8,974 nt of DNA from Thermoproteota archaeon (GTDB lineage: Archaea > Korarchaeota > JAOZGF01). Each line of letters starts with the position of its first letter. Within the stretch, counting starts at the first letter, position 1. The notes beneath the pieces were generated by a model that was not told where the DNA came from, ran no database searches, and saw only the letters and a program-made list of their open reading frames with translations. The DNA is taken from assembly GCA_027491845.1 (NCBI GenBank), contig JAOZGF010000017.1, positions 1-8,974 on the forward strand, in the 5' to 3' direction. Position numbers and translations under genes: made by a program. This document shows positions 1 to 5,781 of this stretch, one piece after another.

Positions 1-1
1 A

Positions 2-160
2 AATACATCAATCCTAGGAGCATTCGCAGCTGCAACAAGAGAAGTGAAAATTGAATCAGTAATAGAAGCTATCAAGAAGAGATTTAAGGGAAAACTGGGA
101 GAACTGAACGCTAAAGCGGCAGAAAAAGGGTATAAAAATACACAAATACATTTTACTTAA
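2..160 (+). CDS. 2-oxoacid:ferredoxin oxidoreductase, gamma subunit (C-terminal fragment)
   Basis: Only the last 52 codons are present; the gene enters from the left edge in the frame beginning at base 2 and stops at TAA 158-160. The visible tail starts NTSILGAFAAAT, followed by an acidic/basic helix with AIKKRF and then a short end with N-K-A-A-E-K-GY. This pattern (Asn, then LGA, a helix ending in R-F, then an N-x-K-A-x-x-x-GY tail) is what I know from the C-terminus of the gamma subunit/domain of pyruvate, 2-oxoglutarate or 2-ketoisovalerate:ferredoxin oxidoreductases (PorC/KorC/VorC). Those cytoplasmic enzymes oxidise 2-oxo acids to acyl-CoA and reduce ferredoxin. The fragment is too short to say which substrate class applies. 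It lies on the same strand as the 3-hydroxyacyl-CoA dehydrogenase but 337 bases away, so a shared transcript is not assured. Confidence 0.68.
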   Translation, partial: NTSILGAFAAATREVKIESVIEAIKKRFKGKLGELNAKAAEKGYKNTQIHFT

Positions 161-169
161 GTTCCTAGA

Positions 170-228
170 CATTTCTTCCTTTTTAAAAAGAAGTTTTTTC
201 TCCTTTAAGTGAGAACTTCCCTTTTTAA
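170..228 (+). terminator. Pyrimidine-rich tract and inverted repeat downstream of the oxidoreductase gene
   Basis: Ten bases after the stop codon lies a pyrimidine-rich stretch (170-184, ending in TTTTT), the usual form of an archaeal terminator. It leads into an inverted repeat: TTAAAAAGAAGTT (183-195) can pair with AACTT (214-218) plus CTTTTTAA (221-228), leaving CC at 219-220 unpaired. Either element could end transcription of the upstream gene. The second arm also abuts the start of the candidate RNA described next. The pairing is seen in the sequence; the terminator role is inferred. Confidence 0.4.
202..210 (+). promoter_or_regulatory. Possible TATA box for the candidate RNA
   Basis: CCTTTAAGT at 202-210 contains a TTTAAG core centred about 26 bases before the G-run at 229-233. 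That is the usual archaeal TATA-to-start distance, and the G-run is where the structured segment begins. AT-rich matches of this kind are common by chance, so this is weak support only. Confidence 0.22.
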
Positions 229-349
229 GGGGGACCTGCACTAAAGCCCTAGCACGACTAGGAGATTGTCTTTAACGCGAGAGACAAGGAAAGGTTAACA
301 TTAATGTCAGTTGGAAGGAAGCTATAAAGCAACTGAGGTTTTATTTTTT
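229..349 (+). ncRNA. Candidate structured RNA or structured leader, family unknown
   Basis: Three hairpins follow one another in a segment visibly richer in G and C than the A/T-rich flanks. Hairpin 1: CCTAG (248-252) with CTAGG (258-262), loop CACGA. Hairpin 2: TTGTCTTT (266-273) with AGAGACAA (280-287), eight pairs including one G-U, loop AACGCG. Hairpin 3: TCAGTTG (307-313) with CAACTGA (330-336), seven pairs around a 16-base loop. ACCT (234-237) could pair with AGGT (336-339) and close a multibranch structure, competing with the last pair of hairpin 3. A T-rich run (339-342, 344-349) follows at once, as at a terminator. I see no convincing ORF here and recognise no known RNA family. It could be a free small RNA or an attenuator-like leader of the dehydrogenase gene, whose start is 148 bases further on. 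The pairings are seen; the RNA status is inferred. Confidence 0.38.
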
Positions 350-413
350 AACTAAAAAGGATTGGAAAACAAATCTAGAAGTTTTAAGTAAACCTTAACC
401 ACTAATAATGAAG

Positions 414-422
414 GCTTAAAAT
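414..422 (+). promoter_or_regulatory. Possible TATA box for the 3-hydroxyacyl-CoA dehydrogenase gene
   Basis: The stretch 350-497 is A-rich and holds no gene. Within it GCTTAAAAT (around 414-422) is the most TATA-like element. It would place a start near 445 and leave a leader of about 50 bases that carries the SD at 484-488. Other A/T-rich candidates, such as TTTTAAG at about 382-388, are nearly as good. Confidence 0.22.
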
Positions 423-483
423 AGGGAAAAGTAACAATCCAAAAACAAGTTTTCAGTTGTAAAATTAGAGTTTGAAAAGAATA

Positions 484-488
484 GGTGA
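484..488 (+). promoter_or_regulatory. Shine-Dalgarno site that decides the dehydrogenase start
   Basis: GGTGA at 484-488 lies 9 bases before the ATG at 498 and 15 bases before the in-frame ATG at 504. The 9-base spacing equals that seen before leuD (1888-1894) and before the second dehydratase gene (4432-4436) in this window, so the ATG at 498 is preferred. Confidence 0.6.
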
Positions 489-497
489 AAAATAGAA

Positions 498-1367
498 ATG
501 GAAATGGAAATAAAGAAGGTAGCTGTCCTAGGTGCAGGCTTAATGGGCCACGGCATATCACAGGTTTCATCACAGATAGCAGGCTACGAGGTAAACTTGA
601 TGGACGTTAAACAGGAGTTCCTTGATAAAGGAGTAAAAATGATTGAATGGAGCCTTCAAAAATTTGTGGAGAAAGGAAAAATATCAGAAGAGGAAAAGAA
701 AAGCATAATGTCAAGGATCCATCCAACCTTAGACCTTAAAGAAGCTGTGGAGGACGTCCAACTCGTGATTGAGGCCATACCTGAAAATTTAGAGCTAAAA
801 AAGGATGTTTTCTCCAAAGTTGATCAGTTTGCACCTGAAGACACAATATTGGCGACAAATACTTCATCTATAAGCATAACCGAGCTTGCATCAGCCACAA
901 AGAGACCTGAAAAGTTCTGTGGAATGCATTTCTTCAATCCACCGCAGCTAATGAAGCTTGTTGAAGTGATAAAAGGAATGAAGACTTCTGAGGAGACTGT
1001 GAACACCGTGGTTGAAGCAGCTAAAAAAATGGGGAAGGAACCTGTAGTGGTTAAGAAAGACACGCCAGGCTTCATTGTGAATAGAATCCTTGTCCCAGCT
1101 CTTAACGAGGCGATCTTTCTGGTTCATGAAGGAGTAGCCGATCCAGAGGACATTGATAAAGCAGTTAAACTAGGCTTAAACTGGCCTATGGGACCATTGA
1201 CGCTGCTTGACTACGTTGGTTTGGACACAACACTAGCCATAACTGAAGTTTTTGTCAGGGAGTTCGGAGAGGAAAAATACAGGCCCTGCCCGCTTCTCAG
1301 GAGAATGGTTAGAGCAGGCTTATTAGGAAGAAAATCAGGAAAGGGATTCTATGAGTGGAAAAAATAG
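498..1367 (+). CDS. hbd: NAD-dependent 3-hydroxyacyl-CoA dehydrogenase (3-hydroxybutyryl-CoA type)
   Basis: This 289-residue cytoplasmic enzyme oxidises (S)-3-hydroxyacyl-CoA to 3-oxoacyl-CoA with NAD+, or runs in reverse. It is a complete short-form member of the family, without a fused crotonase domain. The N-terminal Rossmann domain has GAGLMGHG at residues 12-19 and an acidic Asp36 at the end of strand 2, which favours NAD over NADP. NTSS is at 121-124. The catalytic His144 lies in HFFNP, with its partner Glu156 in the LVEVIKG segment. The C-terminal domain has DTPGFIVNRI (188-197), the WPMGP turn (229-233) and a typical GRKSGKGFYEW end. Start: ATG 498, preceded by GGTGA with 9-base spacing. 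The stop lies 4 bases from the oppositely oriented leuD stop. Chain length and stereochemistry of the substrate cannot be read from the sequence; beta-oxidation-like, butyrate or hydroxybutyrate-cycle roles are all possible. Confidence 0.93.
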   Translation: MEMEIKKVAVLGAGLMGHGISQVSSQIAGYEVNLMDVKQEFLDKGVKMIEWSLQKFVEKGKISEEEKKSIMSRIHPTLDLKEAVEDVQLVIEAIPENLELKKDVFSKVDQFAPEDTILATNTSSISITELASATKRPEKFCGMHFFNPPQLMKLVEVIKGMKTSEETVNTVVEAAKKMGKEPVVVKKDTPGFIVNRILVPALNEAIFLVHEGVADPEDIDKAVKLGLNWPMGPLTLLDYVGLDTTLAITEVFVREFGEEKYRPCPLLRRMVRAGLLGRKSGKGFYEWKK

Positions 1368-1379
1368 AAAATTATTTTT
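1359..1379. terminator. Overlapping convergent terminators between the dehydrogenase and leuD
   Basis: The two stop codons are separated by only 4 bases. On the plus strand TTTTT (1375-1379) follows the dehydrogenase stop. On the minus strand the complement of 1359-1371 reads as a T-rich run just after the leuD stop. Each gene therefore seems to place its T-tract terminator inside the other gene's last codons. No hairpin is evident. The T-runs are seen; the function is inferred. Confidence 0.4.
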
Positions 1380-1878
1380 CACACTGCAACTCTTTTCTTA
1401 ATTTTTTAAGAATCCCTCCTTCCCTTATTATTTCAACCAAGAAAGCCGGGAGCTTAGTTCCCTTACATTTCTCCTTGCTAGTTAAATTTAGAATTTCCCC
1501 TTTCTCAAAATGAACACTGAGCATGTCGCCGTTCTCAACCATTGAGCAGATTCCCTTGCATTCAAGGACAGGTAAACCGTTGTTCAGGGCGTTCCTAAAG
1601 AAAATCCTTGCAAATGACTCAGCGATTACTGCCTTTATCCCAAGGGTCTTCAGAACAGTTACGGCATCTTCCCTGCTTGAACCTGATCCGAAGTTTCTTC
1701 CTGCAACAATCACATCTCCTTCCCTAACTTTTTCCGCGAAGCCAGGTATAACTGCCTCTAAAGCATGTTTAGCTTTCTCCAAAGGATCTCTAAGCGTTAA
1801 GTATCTTCCTGGTATGATTAAGTCTGTGTCTACGTTGTTTCCAAGCTTCCACACTCTTCCCTTAACAATTAAAGACAA
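1372..1878 (-). CDS. leuD: 3-isopropylmalate dehydratase / homoaconitase-type hydro-lyase, small subunit
   Basis: The 168-residue small (swivelling-domain) subunit pairs with the product of the gene just upstream. Together they isomerise or hydrate a branched 2-hydroxy acid, as in leucine synthesis (isopropylmalate) or homoaconitate metabolism. The family's signatures are visible: NNVDTDLIIPGRYL at 14-27, AGRNFGSGSSRED at 59-71 (substrate-binding GSGSSRE) and AVIAESFARIFFRNALNNGLP at 83-103. The specificity loop reads Y-L-T-L (26-29), unlike the YLRT I associate with archaeal homoaconitase or the YLV-type loop of isopropylmalate isomerase, so the substrate is uncertain. The start is TTG at 1876-1878, backed by a perfect GAGGTGA SD nine bases upstream that overlaps the leuC stop. 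The intergenic gap is 9 bases, so the two genes are co-transcribed and probably translationally coupled. The C-terminal tail (GGILKKLRKELQCEK) is basic. Confidence 0.88.
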   Translation of the reverse strand: MSLIVKGRVWKLGNNVDTDLIIPGRYLTLRDPLEKAKHALEAVIPGFAEKVREGDVIVAGRNFGSGSSREDAVTVLKTLGIKAVIAESFARIFFRNALNNGLPVLECKGICSMVENGDMLSVHFEKGEILNLTSKEKCKGTKLPAFLVEIIREGGILKKLRKELQCEK

Positions 1879-1887
1879 GTTCCCCCT

Positions 1888-1894
1888 TCACCTC
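1888..1894 (-). promoter_or_regulatory. SD site for leuD, overlapping the leuC stop codon
   Basis: On the minus strand this reads GAGGTGA, whose TGA is the leuC stop codon. It lies 9 bases from the TTG start of leuD. The strong match to the 16S rRNA tail supports TTG as the true start and suggests coupling, because ribosomes ending leuC sit on the leuD SD. Confidence 0.65.
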
Positions 1895-3156
1895 AAGTAT
1901 TTCCTAGGATCAGTTATTTTTCCTTCCACAGCTGACGCAGCAGCTGTTGCAGGGGAAGAAAGATAAACTTTGGCTTCGGGGCTTCCAAGTCTCCCGGTGA
2001 AGTTTCTGCTTGAAGTAACTAAGGCGGTTTCACCTGATGCAAGGACGCCTAAATGGCCTCCAATGCAGGGTCCGCAGGTTGGTGCCTCAACTATTCCTTC
2101 AGCCTTCAGAATTGTTTCAAGGTATCCCTTCCTTAAAGCATTAAGGTAAACTTCATAAGACGCTGGTATAACTATCAGCCGCACACCCCTGTTCACCTTT
2201 TTCCCCTTCAAAATTTTGGCTGTGACCTCTAAGTCTTCAAGCCTGCCGTTTGTGCAGCTTCCAATGAACACTTGATCTAACTCTATTCCTTCAACTTCTT
2301 GAACAGGCACGCTGTCGGTTGGATTAGGCGGCCTAGATACCTGTGGCTCAATCTCCGACACGTTCACCATCATTTCATCCACATAATCCGCGTTACTGTC
2401 TGGATACACAGGTCTTATTTCTTTTTTGGACCTTTTCTTAACGAACTCAATGGTTTTTTGGTCAGGGGGAATCAAAGCAACCTTTGCCCCTGCTTCAACA
2501 CACATGTTGGAGATTGTCATTCTTCCGTCAATGCTTAAATCAGCTAGTGCCTCACCGTGAAATTCAACTGCTTTATAATTCGCTCCGTCAGGGCCTAACC
2601 TCCTTAGAACCTTAAGTATAATGTCTTTGCCTAAGACATATTTCGGAATTTTTCCTTGCAAAACGATTTTAATGGTTTCCGGGACCCTAAACCAAAGTTT
2701 CCCTTTTGCAAATACAACAACCATGTCAGTGGATCCTATACCTGTCCCAAAGGCTCCAAGGGCACCATGGGTTGTCATGTGACTATCTGTTCCAACAATT
2801 ATTTCTCCAGGCCTAACAAAACCCTTTTCCACAAGTACTTGATGGCAAATGCCTGCTTTCATGTCAAACCAATTTTTTAAACCATGTTTCTTCACAAAAT
2901 ACCTACATTTCTTGTGGATTTCAGCTACGTCAACGTTTGGAGCCGGAACCCAATGGTCAAGTAGGGCAACAATTTTATCCTTACTCCAAACCTTCCTTAC
3001 ACCTGTTTCTTCGAAAAGTTCAGCTACCCCTCCTGAAGTACCAAGTAATTCATGCACCATGGCTACATCAATGTCTGCCTCAACAATGTCGCCTGGGGAA
3101 ACTTCCTTCTTGCCTGAGTGAGTAGCTAAAATTTTTTCTGCTAAGGTTAAACCCAT
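1888..3156 (-). CDS. leuC: 3-isopropylmalate dehydratase / homoaconitase-type hydro-lyase, large subunit
   Basis: This 422-residue cytoplasmic [4Fe-4S] protein is the catalytic large subunit of an aconitase-superfamily hydro-lyase and has the usual length for the archaeal two-subunit form. The cluster cysteines are Cys301 (GSCTNGR) and Cys361/Cys364 (APTCGPCIGGH). Other family signatures are GICHQVL (102-108), GTDSHMTTHGALGAFGTGIG (122-141), ISNMCVEAGAK (215-225) and SSRNFTGRLGSPEAKVYLSS (382-401). Near the N-terminus the segment MVHELLGTSGGVAELF (33-48) departs from the D-rich form (HD or ND followed by T-x-P) I expect in isopropylmalate isomerases, so substrate preference may differ. Start: ATG at 3154-3156 with GGAGG nine bases upstream. 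It is the first gene of a leuC-leuD operon, divergent from the dehydratase operon. No other leucine-pathway gene is visible here, so the leucine role is by family only. Confidence 0.9.
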   Translation of the reverse strand: MGLTLAEKILATHSGKKEVSPGDIVEADIDVAMVHELLGTSGGVAELFEETGVRKVWSKDKIVALLDHWVPAPNVDVAEIHKKCRYFVKKHGLKNWFDMKAGICHQVLVEKGFVRPGEIIVGTDSHMTTHGALGAFGTGIGSTDMVVVFAKGKLWFRVPETIKIVLQGKIPKYVLGKDIILKVLRRLGPDGANYKAVEFHGEALADLSIDGRMTISNMCVEAGAKVALIPPDQKTIEFVKKRSKKEIRPVYPDSNADYVDEMMVNVSEIEPQVSRPPNPTDSVPVQEVEGIELDQVFIGSCTNGRLEDLEVTAKILKGKKVNRGVRLIVIPASYEVYLNALRKGYLETILKAEGIVEAPTCGPCIGGHLGVLASGETALVTSSRNFTGRLGSPEAKVYLSSPATAAASAVEGKITDPRKYLR

Positions 3157-3312
3157 TCCTCGCTGCCTCCTGTAACGTTAAGATAAACAGCCTACTTAGA
3201 AAATAGACGAACAAAACATAAAATCTTTAAGAAATAGATAAATAATTCTATAGCTCGTTCCGTCAAAAAACTTTTTCAGGGGTTTAAAGCAACGGAAAAG
3301 GAAGCAGGCCTT
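3157..3312. promoter_or_regulatory. Divergent promoter region between leuC and the dehydratase operon
   Basis: These 156 bases separate two outward-facing operons and must hold both promoters. For leuC, a minus-strand element CTTAAAGATTTTATG (complement of about 3217-3231) is TATA-like, and GGAGG lies nine bases before its ATG. For the plus-strand operon there are two options. ATAAATAATT near 3238-3247 would give a leader of about 45 bases. GTTTAAAG at 3282-3289 is centred about 27 bases before the ATG at 3313 and would give a nearly leaderless mRNA. Before that ATG only a weak AGGAAG-type SD is seen, in contrast to the strong GGTGA sites elsewhere in the window. No clear operator palindrome stands out. 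Confidence 0.4.
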
Positions 3313-4425
3313 ATGAAAATAATAAACAAATTTAGAGAAATAATTTCTAACAAGCATGAAATAGCCCGCAACTGGAAAAAACAAGGTAAACCAGTTATAG
3401 GTTGGACGTGCACCTACACGCCTGAGGAAATAATTCATGCGGCAGGAGCCCTACCCGTCAGGATAACTGGAGACTTGGAAGGAACAAAGTATGCGGACGC
3501 TTACCTACCGACAAACATGTGTTCCTTTGCAAAAAGCTGCATGGACGTTGCTTTAAGAAAAAAATATGACTACCTAGACGGCTTCATTGCCTCTAACACC
3601 TGTGACAACTATGGAAAAATGTACGACGTGTGGAGGTACCATGTGAAAACAAGGTTTAACCACATGATAAACACGCCACATAAAAACACGGGGAGTTCAA
3701 GGGAGTTCTTCTACATTGAGCTTAAAAACTTTAAGGACTTACTTGAAAAACGTCTTGGAAAAAAAATAAGCGGTGAAAAACTGAAAAGTTCAATTAGAGT
3801 ATACAATGAAAACCGCAGGCTCCTAAGGAAAACATATGAATTGAGGAAAAAAAATCCACCCGTTATTACAGGCCGAGAGACGCTTGAAATAGTTCTGTCA
3901 AGCACGTTTACATCAAAAGAGGAACACAACCTCATCTTAAAGCAGTTATTGGATGAAATAGAGGAGAGAAGCGACCTCCCAGAAGAAAAAGTCAGATTAC
4001 TAGTTTCAGGCGGGGAAATAGACATTGTCGAGCCCATAAAAATAATTGAAGAATGCGGTGCAAACGTTGTTGCAGATGATCTATGCACAGGCTCAAGATA
4101 TTTCTGGAACATTGTGGAAGAATCCAATGACCCACTTAAAGCCTTAACCGATAGATACCTAGACCAAATACCTTGTCCCTTCACTTATCAATACCAGGAA
4201 AGGTTTAGGCATGTCATGGACATGGCTAAAACATTTGATGTTGAGGGGGTAATACTTTTCCCGATAAAGTTTTGTGACACCTACCTCTTTGATTCACCTC
4301 AACTTACAGAAGAACTGAAAAACCAGGGTTACCCTGTCCTAAACCTTGAATGGGAACACAGCATGACAGGTGTAGCTGGACTAAAAACAAGGATAGAAGC
4401 TTTCCTGGAAATGATAAGGGGATAA
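3313..4425 (+). CDS. 2-hydroxyacyl-CoA dehydratase / benzoyl-CoA reductase family, smaller subunit (BcrC/HgdB-like)
   Basis: This 370-residue protein belongs to the HGD-D family. Members are cytoplasmic subunits of oxygen-sensitive [4Fe-4S] enzymes that, after ATP-driven electron injection by a separate activator, dehydrate (R)-2-hydroxyacyl-CoA or reduce benzoyl-CoA. The N-terminal segment GKPVIGWTCTYTPEEIIHAAG (25-45) is typical. Three cysteines fit the cluster-ligand positions: Cys70 (NMCSFAKS), Cys97 (SNTCDNYGKMYD) and Cys321 (KFCDTYLFDSP). The length matches BcrC, HadC and FldC (about 370-390 residues, from memory). The larger partner follows after 20 bases. The small-then-large order is the one I recall for bcrC-bcrB, but order alone does not separate reductase from dehydratase. 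The start ATG has only a weak SD, so leaderless translation is possible. No activator ATPase gene is in the window. Confidence 0.88.
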   Translation: MKIINKFREIISNKHEIARNWKKQGKPVIGWTCTYTPEEIIHAAGALPVRITGDLEGTKYADAYLPTNMCSFAKSCMDVALRKKYDYLDGFIASNTCDNYGKMYDVWRYHVKTRFNHMINTPHKNTGSSREFFYIELKNFKDLLEKRLGKKISGEKLKSSIRVYNENRRLLRKTYELRKKNPPVITGRETLEIVLSSTFTSKEEHNLILKQLLDEIEERSDLPEEKVRLLVSGGEIDIVEPIKIIEECGANVVADDLCTGSRYFWNIVEESNDPLKALTDRYLDQIPCPFTYQYQERFRHVMDMAKTFDVEGVILFPIKFCDTYLFDSPQLTEELKNQGYPVLNLEWEHSMTGVAGLKTRIEAFLEMIRG

Positions 4426-4431
4426 AGGAAG

Positions 4432-4436
4432 GGTGA
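4432..4436 (+). promoter_or_regulatory. SD site for the second dehydratase gene
   Basis: GGTGA at 4432-4436 lies in the 20-base gap after the first subunit's stop codon and nine bases before ATG 4446. It fixes the start of the second subunit and supports one transcript for both. Confidence 0.6.
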
Positions 4437-4445
4437 AGGGTAGAG

Positions 4446-5678
4446 ATGAGTGAGAAAAAAATTGAAAACCCACTTCAAACAATGAGGGGGTTCTACAGAA
4501 AACATGTTGAACCCTTTTATGAGGAGGCACATAGAGCGAAGAAGGAAGGGAAACCAGTGGCATGGGTTGCATCCACAACCCCCATAGAGATATTGCATGC
4601 CATGGATATAATAGCTGTTTGGCCTGAGAACTATGCTTCAGTTTGTGCAGCTCTCCAAACATCACTTAAACTTTGTCAGGCGGCTGAAAGAAAGGGTTTC
4701 TCTAAAGACCTTTGTTCATATGCAAAATGTGTTCTAGGGTCAATTTATGAACCTGTTAGTCTTCCCGCAGGAGGCCTTCCTGAGCCAGACTTCTTAATAG
4801 CAGCCACCGGGGCATGTGACACGCACTTAAAGTGGTTTCAAGTGGTGAGTAGAATCTACAGGAAACCGTTGTTTCTGCTTGACATGCCATATAACGTAAC
4901 AGGTGTGGATGGAGATAACCTGGAAAAGACATGGATAGAGCACTATAAAAAGCAAATTACGGAAATGATAGAGTTCATTGAAAAGCAAACTGGAAAAGAA
5001 ATGGACAAAAATAGGCTCAAGAAGGTTGTTGAACTCTCAAATAAATGTAACGACCTTTGGACTGAGATAATGAATTACAGGAAAGAAACACCTTGTCCCA
5101 TGGGAGCTAGAGAAGCATTTTCAGCCATACTCTTCATGTTGTCATTTGCAGGGACTAAGAGGGCTATTCAATTCTATGAAGAATTGAGAGACGAAGTAAA
5201 GGGAAGGGTAAAGGAAGGGAAAGGAATAATAGAGAATGAGAAATATAGGTTGCTCTGGGACAATCTCCCGCTTTGGTATAACTTGGGACTCTTTAGCTAT
5301 CTCAGACAAATGGGGGCCGTTGTAGCTGTTGAGGCGTTCTCGCTTGTCTGGGCCGGGAAAATGGACCCTAGCAAACCATTTGAAAGTCTCGCCAGAAAAC
5401 ACATACCTAATTACTCAAACTCAAGCATAGATAGGAAAATAGAGTGGTTTACTTGGCTGTCAAAAGAATACAAATTAAACGGATTAATACTTGCAGGTAA
5501 CTGGGGATGCAGGATGATGTCGATAGGGGAAATAGATGTTAGAGACGCCATACAAGAAAGACTTGGAATTCCAAGCCTTGTCTTAGACGTTGATGCTGCC
5601 GACCCTAGGAACAGCGACATGGAGAGAGTGAAAGCAAACCTCAGGGCGTTCGTAGAAATGCTAGGAAAAAAGAAATGA
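4446..5678 (+). CDS. 2-hydroxyacyl-CoA dehydratase / benzoyl-CoA reductase family, larger subunit (BcrB/HgdA-like)
   Basis: This 410-residue HGD-D family protein is a paralogue of, and presumed partner to, the preceding gene product, forming a cytoplasmic heterodimer with a [4Fe-4S] cluster in each subunit. It repeats the N-terminal pattern GKPVAWVASTTPIEILHAMD (35-54), followed by PENYASVCAA (60-69). Likely cluster ligands are Cys90 (DLCSYAKC), Cys124 (ATGACDTHLKWF) and Cys355 (GNWGCRMMSIG). The length is like BcrB, HadB and FldB (about 400-435 residues, from memory). The start ATG is supported by GGTGA nine bases upstream. The gene ends the operon and faces the BMP gene tail to tail across a hairpin terminator. 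The substrate is open: 2-hydroxyglutaryl-, 2-hydroxyisocaproyl-, aryllactyl- or benzoyl-CoA are all known for relatives. The enzyme must get its activator (HgdC/BcrA-D type) from elsewhere in the genome. Confidence 0.88.
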   Translation: MSEKKIENPLQTMRGFYRKHVEPFYEEAHRAKKEGKPVAWVASTTPIEILHAMDIIAVWPENYASVCAALQTSLKLCQAAERKGFSKDLCSYAKCVLGSIYEPVSLPAGGLPEPDFLIAATGACDTHLKWFQVVSRIYRKPLFLLDMPYNVTGVDGDNLEKTWIEHYKKQITEMIEFIEKQTGKEMDKNRLKKVVELSNKCNDLWTEIMNYRKETPCPMGAREAFSAILFMLSFAGTKRAIQFYEELRDEVKGRVKEGKGIIENEKYRLLWDNLPLWYNLGLFSYLRQMGAVVAVEAFSLVWAGKMDPSKPFESLARKHIPNYSNSSIDRKIEWFTWLSKEYKLNGLILAGNWGCRMMSIGEIDVRDAIQERLGIPSLVLDVDAADPRNSDMERVKANLRAFVEMLGKKK

Positions 5679-5710
5679 TATATGCATCGTTTCTCCAACT
5701 CTAAGTGAAC

Positions 5711-5768
5711 TTTTTACTCAATTCCTTTCTACCGAAAACACCCCTTTTAAGCTAAAAAAGAAAAGGGG
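5711..5768. terminator. Bidirectional terminator between the dehydratase operon and the BMP gene
   Basis: CCCCTTTT (5741-5748) pairs perfectly with AAAAGGGG (5761-5768) across a 12-base loop. Read on the minus strand, the stem lies 13 bases after the BMP stop codon and its loop is T-rich, so it suits the end of the transporter operon. For the plus-strand operon, TTTTT (5711-5715) and a pyrimidine-rich stretch (5720-5730) come before the same hairpin. The 103 bases between the two stop codons hold nothing else I can name. Confidence 0.55.
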
Positions 5769-5781
5769 GGATGGAGGGATT

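Noticed and set aside
56..241. Small minus-strand open frame over the oxidoreductase tail and the inverted repeat
   Set aside because: Overlaps a recognisable C-terminus on the other strand and a low-complexity region; no family-like sequence.
305..325. Resemblance of GTCAGTTGGAAGGAAGC to the loop region of bacterial SRP RNA (GGUCAG...GGAAGGAAGC)
   Set aside because: The bases around GGAA cannot form the conserved stem (UU would face GG with no further support), the AGCAG side loop is missing, and the roughly 120-base segment does not have the length or helices of archaeal SRP RNA. Likely chance similarity.
359..440. GGATTG (359-364) and CAATCC (435-440) as a long-range stem before the dehydrogenase gene
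   Set aside because: Only six pairs across 70 unpaired A-rich bases, with no extension; not convincing.
1523..1966. 147-codon open frame on the plus strand opposite leuD and the end of leuC
   Set aside because: It lies antisense to a well-supported aconitase-family operon, has no SD or recognisable domain, and reflects codon bias of the real genes.
3196..3241. Two similar A-rich strings (AGAAAATAGACGA and AGAAATAGATAA) as a repeated operator
   Set aside because: They need an indel to align and are low-complexity in an A/T-rich promoter region; chance explains them.
3711..4184. 157-codon minus-strand open frame opposite the first dehydratase subunit
   Set aside because: Ser/Phe-rich translation typical of an antisense shadow; the plus-strand frame has clear HGD-D motifs and cluster cysteines.
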